Positions 5,903-13,177 of a stretch of DNA of 13,845 nt are shown piece by piece; the stretch's first letter is position 1; every line of letters begins with the position of its first letter. This DNA is from JBEVNR01 sp040507985 (GTDB lineage Bacteria; Pseudomonadota; Alphaproteobacteria; Rickettsiales; UBA6187): NCBI GenBank assembly GCA_040507985.1, contig JBEVNR010000048.1, forward strand, positions 1 through 13,845, in the 5' to 3' direction. Both the position numbers and the translations under genes were made by a program. The notes under the pieces were generated by a model. The model had not been told where the DNA came from, made no database searches, and worked only from the letters and a program-made list of their open reading frames with translations.

Positions 5903-7666
5903 ATGAAGAAAGGGCGGACCTTACGAAAAGCGCGTCTTTATGCGGCGTACGGAGCGATAGCGGCCATGTCGGCGGCGCTGGGAGGATGCGCTTTCCTTGA
6001 ATCGACGCGCAAAGGCGTCGACAAAGCGTCGGCAAAAGCGAAGGCGGAAGAGGAAAAATCGATCATCGACGATTATAACGGGCTAAGTCGCGCCGATTAT
6101 AAAAAAGGATTGTTGCCGGAGCGCGACATCGATAAATTTCCCGTAGATACCCGTTCTAAAAGCAATGCCGTGCCGGAGATTGCGCCCATGCTCTCGGCGC
6201 CCACGCCTCCGTCGTTCGGCACCGATAAATTGGTGACGCTTTCCGTGACGGAAGACGTTCCCGTCAAGGACGTGCTCACCCAACTGGCGTCGGAAGCCGA
6301 CGTCGACATGGAGATAGACCCCGGCATCACCGGCGGCGTGATATTTAACGTAAAAAACAAACCTTTCAGTCAAGTAGTTGACCGCATCGCGAAACTGGCG
6401 GGATTGCGCTACGAATATAATAACGGCATCTTGCGGGTGGAGCGCGACTTGCCGTACCAGAAAAACTACGGCGTCGATTTTTTAAACCTTACCCGTTCGG
6501 CGCAAGGCAGCGTAAACATCACCACGCAAGTGCTGGGCGGAGGAAGCGACGGCTTGACGGGCGGCTCCAGCAACGCCATCACTTCGGCATACGAAGGCGA
6601 CGTGTGGGCCCCGGTAGGGGAAGGGATTCAAAGCATTCTCGACTTCAACCCCGCGCGCCTGGTGGGAGGATCGACGGCCGGCGCGACCGCCGTTGTGACC
6701 GACACGGGCAAAATCGGCTATACCGTCAACAAGCAGGCCGGCGTCATCAGCGTGATGGCGACCGACGCGCAACACCGTCTCATCGACCAATATCTGCGCA
6801 AGGTGAAAGAATCCATATCCGCGCAAGTGCTTATCGAAGCGAAGGTGGTGGAGGTGACGCTCAACGACAAATTTAACACGGGCATCGATTGGGGCGTGCT
6901 TGGCGACCAAAATCTCGGCATAGAGATAAGCGGCAAGATGGACATCGACGCCTCCGCCGGATCGAACGTGCTGCGCATAGCGGGGCTGCACGACTTGAAC
7001 GCCGCCGTGTCGCTGGTGAAGGAATTCGGCACGTCGCGCACCCTCTCAAGCCCGCGCCTGCACGCCATGAACAACCAGCAGGCGGTGCTCACCTTTGCCG
7101 AAAACTTCGTCTATTTCACCATTAAGGTAGAGGAAGAAACCAACAATAGCGGCACCACCGAAGAGGGAAAAACCCTCACCGTCGACAGCCAGCTTAACAC
7201 CGTGCCGATCGGCGTGATTATGACGCTGCAACCCTCCATTAACCTAGAGACGCAAGAAGTCACCATGAACATTCGCCCGACGCTCTCTCGCGTATCGGGA
7301 ACGGTGAGCGACCCCGGCGTGGACATCGTTCTGGCGCGCAACAACTCGAATCTTGGCGTCACCAGCGACATTCCCGTGATTGAGGTGCGCGAGTTAGATT
7401 CGGTGTTAAAAATAAAAAGCGGCGAAGTGATGGTGATCGGCGGCTTAATGCGCGAGATCAACAAAAACGAGGAAAAGGGCGTGCCTTACGCCTCCGCGAT
7501 TCCCGTGTTCGGAAAATTATTGCAAAAAACCCATAAGGAAACGGAAGTCGTCGAAACGGTCATTTTCATTAAGGCGACCATCGTTCCCAGCCAAGGCGTC
7601 ACTGCCGAAGATCAACGCGTCTATAACACTTTCATGCCGCACGATCCGCGCCCGCTCACGTTTTAA
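5903..7666 (+). CDS. mshL: MshL/PilQ-type secretin lipoprotein
   Basis: A 587-residue outer-membrane secretin that forms the ring channel through which a type IV or MSHA-type pilus, or a type II secretion substrate, leaves the cell. An N-terminal basic and hydrophobic segment ends in the lipobox ALGGC with Cys29 as the lipidated residue. Residues 112-180 look like a small STN/N0-type periplasmic domain. A Gly/Ser-rich region (210-265) and an N1-type segment (270-300) follow. The secretin core occupies about 305-562, with the family stretches VLIEAKVVEVTL, TLSSPRLHAMNNQQA, PIGVIMTLQP, IPVIEVRELDSVLKIKSGE and VIGGLM. Architecture and length fit MshL best, but PilQ-like or T2SS GspD-like roles are possible. 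The start at 5903 has AAAGGTGG seven bases upstream; a TTG at 5855 would add 16 residues that spoil the signal peptide. No other pilus gene is in the window. Its last 11 bases overlap the end of the convergent isocitrate dehydrogenase gene. Confidence 0.92.
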   Translation: MKKGRTLRKARLYAAYGAIAAMSAALGGCAFLESTRKGVDKASAKAKAEEEKSIIDDYNGLSRADYKKGLLPERDIDKFPVDTRSKSNAVPEIAPMLSAPTPPSFGTDKLVTLSVTEDVPVKDVLTQLASEADVDMEIDPGITGGVIFNVKNKPFSQVVDRIAKLAGLRYEYNNGILRVERDLPYQKNYGVDFLNLTRSAQGSVNITTQVLGGGSDGLTGGSSNAITSAYEGDVWAPVGEGIQSILDFNPARLVGGSTAGATAVVTDTGKIGYTVNKQAGVISVMATDAQHRLIDQYLRKVKESISAQVLIEAKVVEVTLNDKFNTGIDWGVLGDQNLGIEISGKMDIDASAGSNVLRIAGLHDLNAAVSLVKEFGTSRTLSSPRLHAMNNQQAVLTFAENFVYFTIKVEEETNNSGTTEEGKTLTVDSQLNTVPIGVIMTLQPSINLETQEVTMNIRPTLSRVSGTVSDPGVDIVLARNNSNLGVTSDIPVIEVRELDSVLKIKSGEVMVIGGLMREINKNEEKGVPYASAIPVFGKLLQKTHKETEVVETVIFIKATIVPSQGVTAEDQRVYNTFMPHDPRPLTF

Positions 7667-8870
7667 CCGAAGAACGCACGCGCGACGCCACCGCGTCGAT
7701 AAACTCCTCGGTCGAGGCATGGCGATCCGCTCCGGCAAGCGCCGCCAGGTCTTGCGTCATGCAACCGGATTCAATGGCGGCAACGGTGTCCTTCTCTAAC
7801 GCGGCGGCGAAAGCGCGCAGAGGTCCGTTATCGTCCAGTTCCGCGCGAAACGCCAACGCCGCCGCCCAGGCGCAAATGGACGCCGACGGATTGGTGGAGG
7901 TGGTTTTTCCTTCCTGCCGGCGGCGATAATGGCGCGTGACGGTGCCGTGGGCCGCTTCGGCCAATCTGACCGCCCCGCCTTCGGCCAGCAAGACCGACTT
8001 CATCATGCCAAGCGAACCGAAGCCTTGCGCCACCATGTCGGACTGCACGTCGCCGTCATAATTCTTGCACGCCCAGACGAATCCGCCCTCCGATTTTATG
8101 GCGTAGGCCACCATGTCGTCGATCAGGCGATGCTCGTACGTCACTCCGGCGTCGGCGAACTTCTGTTTAAACTCCTTCTCGAAAAGATCGGCAAAAATAT
8201 CTTTGAAAAACCCGTCATAGGCTTTCAAAATAGTGTTTTTGGTGGAAAAATAGAGATTTTTTTCGTTCTCGAGCGCGTAGACGAAATTTAACCGAGCGAA
8301 TTGCTCCACCGAATCGCGCGTGTTGTACATGCCCATGATGACGCCGTCGCTCTTTAATGACGCGACGGGAAAGCGCGTTTCCTTCCCGTCGGCGTCGGTG
8401 TGGCACAGTTCAATTTTACCGGAAGGCACTTTTTCGTTGCGGGCGTCGTATTGGTCCGCGTGGGCGTGGCGCGCGATGACGATGGGCTTAGCCCACGACC
8501 GCACCAGACACGGCACGTTGGCGCACACGATAGGCTCGCGAAACAACGTTCCTCCCAGCGCGTTGCGCAGCGTGCCGTTGGGCGACTTCCACATTTTTTT
8601 TAAGGAGAATTCCGTTACGCGCGCTTCGTCCGGCGTAATGGTGGCGCATTTCACCCCGACCTTATGGCGCTTGATCGCCTCCGCCGCGTCGCGCGTGACC
8701 TTGTCGTCCGTCTTGTCGCGATACCGTATCGATAAATCGAAGTTTTCCAACGGAACGTCGACAAATGGGAGGATGAGCTTTTCTTCGATGATTTCCCACA
8801 TAATCGCCGCCATTTCGTCTCCCCGCAGATTGACGACCGGATTGGCGACGCGAATTTTTTTGCCCGTCAT
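7656..8870 (-). CDS. icd: Isocitrate dehydrogenase (NADP+)
   Basis: A 404-residue TCA-cycle enzyme that oxidises isocitrate to 2-oxoglutarate with NADP+. It belongs to the homodimeric, eukaryote-like class, and its length is normal. Substrate residues are present: Ser96, Asn98 and Arg102 in SPNGTLRN, Arg111 in FREPI, Arg134, Tyr141 in DQY and Lys211 in STKNT. Metal ligands are Asp251, Asp274 and Asp278 (KNYDGDVQSD). The cofactor site includes AHGTVTRHYR, whose Arg313-His314 pair is the NADP signature, and STNPSAS. The start is the ATG at 8870, seven bases after GGGAGG; an ATG two codons upstream is too close to that site. The loop after Arg134 is unusual: it reads ARHAHADQYDARNEK where the family has GRHAxGDQYxATDF. 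It converges on the secretin gene. A possible promoter lies at 8897-8926. Confidence 0.95.
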   Translation of the reverse strand: MTGKKIRVANPVVNLRGDEMAAIMWEIIEEKLILPFVDVPLENFDLSIRYRDKTDDKVTRDAAEAIKRHKVGVKCATITPDEARVTEFSLKKMWKSPNGTLRNALGGTLFREPIVCANVPCLVRSWAKPIVIARHAHADQYDARNEKVPSGKIELCHTDADGKETRFPVASLKSDGVIMGMYNTRDSVEQFARLNFVYALENEKNLYFSTKNTILKAYDGFFKDIFADLFEKEFKQKFADAGVTYEHRLIDDMVAYAIKSEGGFVWACKNYDGDVQSDMVAQGFGSLGMMKSVLLAEGGAVRLAEAAHGTVTRHYRRRQEGKTTSTNPSASICAWAAALAFRAELDDNGPLRAFAAALEKDTVAAIESGCMTQDLAALAGADRHASTEEFIDAVASRVRSSVKT

Positions 8871-8896
8871 GTACATTCCTCCCTTGCTGCTAGCCT

Positions 8897-8926
8897 TACG
8901 TACAGCATACTCCATTCTTCAAGCAA
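8897..8926 (-). promoter_or_regulatory. Possible sigma-70-type promoter of icd
   Basis: On the minus strand TTGCTT (8921-8926) and TACGTA (8897-8902) are 18 bases apart, just upstream of the icd ribosome site. Both hexamers are imperfect. Confidence 0.3.
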
Positions 8927-9015
8927 AAAATATTTTTCTTTTGGTTTTTTTATCGCCGGATCACGCCGGAGGTCCTTATAGGGAACGACAATGGGAATAT
9001 CGATTAAGCGGCCTC

Positions 9016-10167
9016 CTAATCCGAATCCGAAGGTAAGAGATAAGGATGATGTCCTATGATGTACTCAAGCAAAGAGTCAAGAACGATAGGAGCGTCATTT
9101 TGGTCTTTTAAGAAACAGTTATATGCCTCTTGAAGAATCTCAAGGCCGTATAATTTTACGCATGCATAGCTTTTTTGATTAATCGTGATTCCCCATTCTA
9201 ACAATTTTTGCAAAGAAACCGCGATCGCGTCCCGTCGTTCTTCGTCATCGCCGCAATCGGCAACGTCATTTTGAAATTCTTCCATGGTTAGCGTATGATA
9301 CGTCTTAGGGATATAGTACTCGTAGCAGAAACTAGACGTCGCTAAGAATTTTTCTCGTTTATGCTCGTCGTTGTGAATGGAAAGGAAATGCTCAAAAGAG
9401 GATTCTTCAAGCGGTATCTTGTAAGTATTAAAGATATTTTCGGCATAATTATAAAATTCCCCGAAATTCTTGACGCTTGATCCGGCGGATTTCACCATCT
9501 CTATCGTTGAAATCAATATGGCGACAAGCTCGCTTTCCGTTCCGCGGGGTTTATTTGCCGTTAAAATTCCCGAAAACAAGTCCATCACGGAGCGAAATAT
9601 ATCCTCATGACTCACGGAAGAGCTTGTAAGCTTATACCACAATATTATTTTTTCGCATTCATTTGCGTTCGCTAAATGCGGATACGTTCTTTCAAAAAGA
9701 TGGGTTATCGAGTCTTCGTTCATACCGAAATGTCGCGTATTTCCTATAATGACGCAAATCTCGTCTCGAATGTGATCGTGATGTTCCTCGCTTTTCGGCG
9801 TCCAATCCTTAAGTAAAGCGTTTCCTTGTTTCTTTTCGTAATCGAAAGTCTGAGAGAGAATATTCTTAATTGCATTCAATACGGAAATGAAGTCGCGAAC
9901 GTTGCCGTCGCATTGTTCGATCATGCGCAACAGGCCGTCGATCGAACGGATAATATGAAACATGTCATTATAAGATACGTGGCTCCATTGCCGGCATAAT
10001 TCGCCGATGAAGCGAAGCAATTCTTTCCTTCTGAATTCGTGCATTAACCGCAAAAATCTTGTATAAGCCGCTAGAATTACAATGCAGTTAATATAATCTC
10101 TATAACAATAGGGTAAAACACAACGCTGAAACGCAATCAAAAAATCGTCCGAAACATGGGAATTCAT
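9016..10167 (-). CDS. Unknown 383-residue helical protein
   Basis: I do not recognise this protein. It appears mostly alpha-helical and soluble, is rich in charged and aromatic residues, and has scattered cysteines. It has no signal peptide and no recognised catalytic motif. Near the N-terminus, residues 15-41 read RCVLPYCYRDYI...TRFLRL. A related arrangement occurs in the gene at 13178. The middle holds several long helices (FHIIRSIDGLLRMIEQC; DLFSGIL), and the C-terminus is acidic and helical (DAPIVLDSLLEYIIGHHPYL). The gene is visibly more AT-rich than icd and the antiporter gene on either side, which suggests acquisition by transfer. The ATG at 10167 is preceded by no Shine-Dalgarno sequence. 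The coding character is steady over the whole length, so the gene itself is credible even though its function is open. Confidence 0.75.
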   Translation of the reverse strand: MNSHVSDDFLIAFQRCVLPYCYRDYINCIVILAAYTRFLRLMHEFRRKELLRFIGELCRQWSHVSYNDMFHIIRSIDGLLRMIEQCDGNVRDFISVLNAIKNILSQTFDYEKKQGNALLKDWTPKSEEHHDHIRDEICVIIGNTRHFGMNEDSITHLFERTYPHLANANECEKIILWYKLTSSSVSHEDIFRSVMDLFSGILTANKPRGTESELVAILISTIEMVKSAGSSVKNFGEFYNYAENIFNTYKIPLEESSFEHFLSIHNDEHKREKFLATSSFCYEYYIPKTYHTLTMEEFQNDVADCGDDEERRDAIAVSLQKLLEWGITINQKSYACVKLYGLEILQEAYNCFLKDQNDAPIVLDSLLEYIIGHHPYLLPSDSD

Positions 10168-10536
10168 GATGGCGAAACGAATGGAGCGCCTGTCAATTGC
10201 TTACTTGGTACGCGTTTGCCCAAAAGGCAAAAGAGTTAAAACTATAACGTCCGCAGCTATAACACAATAAATACATTTAGTAAATATTTTGGAAGCAGTC
10301 TCCGGAGAAAAAAGTAACCTCAAGTAGCGATGGAAAGGAATTTTTCTGGTTTTGCGGCGCAAAGGTCGATAGTTTTGGGTATGTTAGGAGATATTTTTCG
10401 GAGAATGGTCAAACAAAATCCCCTTAAGGCGGCCCAAGCAAAAGTTGCGTTTCAGACTCCGCATCGGGAATCGTCGTCGTGGAGGTAGATGTCTTCCCGC
10501 TTTCGCAGGGATGACGAAGAAGAAAATCATGATAAG
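10168..10536. other. Intergenic region, about 370 bases
   Basis: No gene is supported here. It contains a hairpin TTTGCC-caaaa-GGCAAA (10215-10231), two CTATAAC direct repeats (10242-10248 and 10257-10263, 15 bases apart start to start) and one palindromic repeat copy (10493-10516). It is the upstream region of the minus-strand gene starting at 10167, and the hairpin and CTATAAC pair may belong to its control. Confidence 0.5.
10493..10516 (-). repeat. CGTCATTCCC-type palindromic repeat, copy 1
   Basis: Read on the minus strand, the sequence is CGTCATCCCTGCGAAAGCGG followed by GAAG. This is a close variant of the widespread intergenic repeat CGTCATTCCCGCGAAAGCGG. CCC-GC pairs with GC-GGG around the GAAA loop. 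It lies 20 bases past the stop codon of the antiporter-like gene and could help end or stabilise its transcript. Confidence 0.6.
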
Positions 10537-12261
10537 TTATATCATCGCCATCAAAATATAGGCTTGCAACAACAAAATGGCGATAAAAAGCACGGCGGAA
10601 AACGACCAGTTTCTCGCAAAATAATGGTCGGGACCGCGCAGATAATCCGCCCCTCCGCGCCATAGCTCGTGCGTTGCGCTTGCCGCTCCTTCCAATAACG
10701 AAGAAGCGCCGTACAGCGCGGATAGCACCGGTTTTCCGGCGCGCGCCCAAGCCTTTCGGTAAAACCAATCAAAATCGAGCGTGACCGTTTCGGTGCGCTT
10801 CAGCCAAGGCAGAAGCAGAAAAAAGGCCAATCCCGAGAAAACGAGCAGTTCGATTTGCGACGTCACGTGATCGACGCCGTAGAGCGAAACCTCCGGCGCC
10901 TCCGGCAACATCGAGTACAGCAAATACGGGGTAAGGCCGGGAATCGCCGGCACGACGCACCACGCCGCCGCAATGACGATGGCCCATTTCATGCCGCCGC
11001 TCGCGTCCTCGGGGCGCAATCCGTTGTCGCGATTGAAAAACACGAACCACGGAAACTTTACGCCGGCATGAAGGAACACTCCCGCCGAGGCCGCCGTGAG
11101 CAGAAAATACGTCCACGCCAACCCTTGTTCGCCCGCCGCCTCAAGAATGAGCGACTTGCTGACGAAACCGGAGGTGAGCGGAAAGGCGGAAATCGCCAGC
11201 GCGCCCACAATTCCGCCGATGCAGGCGACCGGCATGGCGCGGTGCAATCCTCCCAATCGGCTGCATCGCGATTCTCCCGTCGCGTACAACACGCTGCCCG
11301 CCGACATGAAAAGCAGCGCTTTATATATAATATGGCAAAACGCGTGGGCGGCGGCGCCAAGCAGGGCGTATTTCGTGCCGATTCCGGCGCCGACCACCAT
11401 AAATCCCACCTGATTGACGACGCTGTACGACAAAATGCGCCGCATGTCGTTTTCCAGCATCGCATAGACGACGCCGTAAAAAATCATAACCATTCCCACG
11501 ACAATTAGCGGGGTGAATCCGGCGAACAAGGTGAGCGTCGCGAACACGGCGGTTTTGGTGGTGAAGGCCGATAAAAACACCGCGCCGAACGGCGACGCGG
11601 CGGGATAGGCGTCGGGCAGCCATGCCGAAAACGGAGGAGCCGCCAAGCACACCCCGATCCCCGCCAGCATCAAGAAATAAGGGATCGCGTCCGCATATGC
11701 GCCCGTTTTCCACGCTTCCTTTAAGGGAGAGGCGTCGAACGCAGCCACGGCGTCGTTTCCGGTACGCGCCGCATACGCGGCGATACCCGCCATCAGCAAG
11801 GCCCCGCCGAGAACATGAAGATAGGCATAGCGTTTTGCGGCGCCCGAGGAGCGTTCGGTTCCTCCGAAATAAATCAGCAGCGTCGAGGCGATCGCCATCG
11901 TTTCCCAGAAAATAAACAAGTGGGAAAGATCGCGCGAAAACGTGACTCCGAGCGCCCCCCCGGCGTAGATATAGGCGGCGGAAATTTCCCGGGTTTGGGC
12001 GCGTCCCAATCCGAACAATCCTCCCAAAAACGCCGCCAAACAAAATGCGCTCGCGAAAATAAGCGAAAAATCGTGCGACGCGCACGACAGCATCCCCCCG
12101 TCCGGCAGGCATGCGCCGTCTTGAACGAAAAGGGCGCGGGTCCATGCCGCGAAGGGCGCGCCGAGAATAAGCGCTTTTTGGGTTCGCCCCTTGCACAGCG
12201 GAACGATCGCGCCGGCAAGGCACAGAAATACGAAAGGGGGAACGGCGAAGAAATGCGTCAT
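10537..12261 (-). CDS. MrpD/NuoL-like proton-conducting membrane protein
   Basis: A 574-residue polytopic membrane protein of the complex I antiporter-like family (MrpA/MrpD, NuoL/M/N), which carries protons or Na+ across the inner membrane. It shows the family's charged residues within helices: Glu120 in FIFWETMAIAS, Lys236 in FTTKTAV, His306/His310 and Lys314 in AHAFCHIIYKALLF, and Lys369 in SGFVSKS. ILSYSVVNQVGFM (276-288) marks the broken-helix core. About 14 hydrophobic helices are followed by a polar stretch (489-550) and a final helix (553-573), a C-terminal extension beyond the usual MrpD length of about 500. The other Mrp subunits and the Nuo genes are absent on both sides, so it is an orphan subunit. 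Its partner could be encoded elsewhere, or it may work alone. The start at 12261 has AAGG about seven bases upstream, and a promoter lies at 12304-12332. The terminal assignment between MrpD and NuoL-like is uncertain. Confidence 0.88.
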   Translation of the reverse strand: MTHFFAVPPFVFLCLAGAIVPLCKGRTQKALILGAPFAAWTRALFVQDGACLPDGGMLSCASHDFSLIFASAFCLAAFLGGLFGLGRAQTREISAAYIYAGGALGVTFSRDLSHLFIFWETMAIASTLLIYFGGTERSSGAAKRYAYLHVLGGALLMAGIAAYAARTGNDAVAAFDASPLKEAWKTGAYADAIPYFLMLAGIGVCLAAPPFSAWLPDAYPAASPFGAVFLSAFTTKTAVFATLTLFAGFTPLIVVGMVMIFYGVVYAMLENDMRRILSYSVVNQVGFMVVGAGIGTKYALLGAAAHAFCHIIYKALLFMSAGSVLYATGESRCSRLGGLHRAMPVACIGGIVGALAISAFPLTSGFVSKSLILEAAGEQGLAWTYFLLTAASAGVFLHAGVKFPWFVFFNRDNGLRPEDASGGMKWAIVIAAAWCVVPAIPGLTPYLLYSMLPEAPEVSLYGVDHVTSQIELLVFSGLAFFLLLPWLKRTETVTLDFDWFYRKAWARAGKPVLSALYGASSLLEGAASATHELWRGGADYLRGPDHYFARNWSFSAVLFIAILLLQAYILMAMI

Positions 12262-12303
12262 CGTCAGCCTTAACGTCGCGATGGGTTGGGGCTATGCGAG
12301 CGC

Positions 12304-12332
12304 AGTATACGAAATGCGCCGAAAAATGTAAC
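12304..12332 (-). promoter_or_regulatory. Promoter of the MrpD-like gene
   Basis: On the minus strand GTTACA (12327-12332) and TATACT (12304-12309) are separated by exactly 17 bases. The -10 matches five of six consensus positions and the -35 four of six. The leader to the ATG at 12261 would be about 35 bases. Confidence 0.5.
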
Positions 12333-12448
12333 GAAAAATTCTTTTTTTAAAAGAGCGGAACGATTGACGGCCTGAGCGTCATTCTTTAGGGAGAAGCTAA
12401 ACGAGCCTCACGGCAATTTTTAACAATTGACGACGGGCGGAACGATAT

Positions 12449-12787
12449 TTAAGAAGCTTTTTCTTTAGTGACGGTAAGGGTTGCTTCTTGGTGATCTTTG
12501 CAAACTTTGTAGGTTAACGTTGTGCCGTCTACGGTAACCACCTTTGGTGTACCTTCACCCGGTTCATTGCATATTTTCTGTCTTGCGGTCAATGCAGATG
12601 CTATATCACCAAGAGAAAGAGAATTATCAACAGGAATAGGGCATTTATCGGATTGAATTGCCTTAAGCGCATCTTGATGGTATTGACGCTCAATAATGCC
12701 TCCTTCACGGCTAAAAGCCCAATGAACCACCTGCGTGACAATAACCGCTCCAACTGCTCCCTGAAATATGACACTCCAATCAACCAT
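12449..12787 (-). CDS. Small single-helix membrane protein, unknown
   Basis: A 112-residue protein from the ATG at 12787, not recognised. Residues 5-24 (SVIFQGAVGAVIVTQVVHWA) form one membrane helix. A short basic and charged linker follows, then a polar domain with three cysteines (49, 73, 96) and a beta-rich, Thr/Val-rich end. If the N-terminus is cytosolic, the cysteines would lie in the periplasm and could form a disulfide. A GTG at 12850 would add 21 residues in a longer form, nearer to the promoter at 12880-12908; neither start has a clear Shine-Dalgarno sequence. Codon use is AT-rich, unlike the antiporter gene downstream. It could be a phage-type or mobile-DNA membrane protein, but nothing proves this. 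Confidence 0.55.
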   Translation of the reverse strand: MVDWSVIFQGAVGAVIVTQVVHWAFSREGGIIERQYHQDALKAIQSDKCPIPVDNSLSLGDIASALTARQKICNEPGEGTPKVVTVDGTTLTYKVCKDHQEATLTVTKEKAS

Positions 12788-12879
12788 CTTTGAGTTGGCC
12801 GTGCGCAAAAAAATGTTCGAGATGCTTAAAAAACGGGTAGCAAGATACACTTTTAAAAAATCTTAAGTAAGATGCTTTT

Positions 12880-12908
12880 TATATAAAGGCCGACCGAAAA
12901 ATATGCAA
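12880..12908 (-). promoter_or_regulatory. Sigma-70-type promoter of the small membrane protein gene
   Basis: TTGCAT (12903-12908) and TATATA (12880-12885) on the minus strand are spaced by exactly 17 bases. This is the best-looking promoter in the window. Transcription would begin near 12873, about 85 bases before the ATG at 12787 or about 20 bases before the GTG at 12850. Confidence 0.6.
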
Positions 12909-12936
12909 TAAGAATATCAATTTTCGTATCCGTATT

Positions 12937-12965
12937 CGTCATTCCCGCGCAGGTGGGGATCCAGG
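12937..12965 (+). repeat. CGTCATTCCC-type palindromic repeat, copy 2
   Basis: The sequence starts CGTCATTCCCGCGCAGGTGG and continues GGATCCAGG. It follows the same family consensus as the copy at 10493, with TTCCCGCG-x-GGGGAT-CC and the usual trailing CCAG. It is slightly degenerate in the loop. It sits between two divergently transcribed genes. Confidence 0.65.
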
Positions 12966-13177
12966 ATCACACGACACTTGCGTGCGAAGCGCGCCCAACA
13001 ATTTTCAGTAGATGAAGTTTGTAAAAAATTTATTAAAAATATCACGTACAATAACCGTACCACATTCTGAACATATTTTGGTTACCGACGCTTTCGCCTT
13101 AAACGAAATCCCGAAAATCGACGTTTGTTCCCGCACGCACGCCCAATCTCGACTCTCGCCGTTCTAAACCGCGCAAC

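Larger units (their letters stand above)
12851..13177. other. Intergenic region, about 330 bases
   Basis: This is a divergent intergenic region between the small membrane protein gene and the 13178 gene. It contains the promoter at 12880-12908 and the repeat copy at 12937-12965, then an AT-rich stretch (about 13015-13080) with a TACAAT -10-like hexamer around 13048 but no matching -35. No gene or RNA was recognised. Confidence 0.5.

Noticed and set aside
8941..8982. T-run followed by CGCCGG repeats, as a terminator between the 9016 gene and icd
   Set aside because: On the minus strand the stem is only about four to five pairs and is followed by A residues, not T.
8320..9036. 238-residue plus-strand frame opposite icd
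   Set aside because: Shadow of the isocitrate dehydrogenase gene; Ser-rich with no start site or motif.
11321..12223. 300-residue minus-strand frame overlapping the antiporter gene
   Set aside because: Very Arg-rich frame-shifted reading of the MrpD-like gene.
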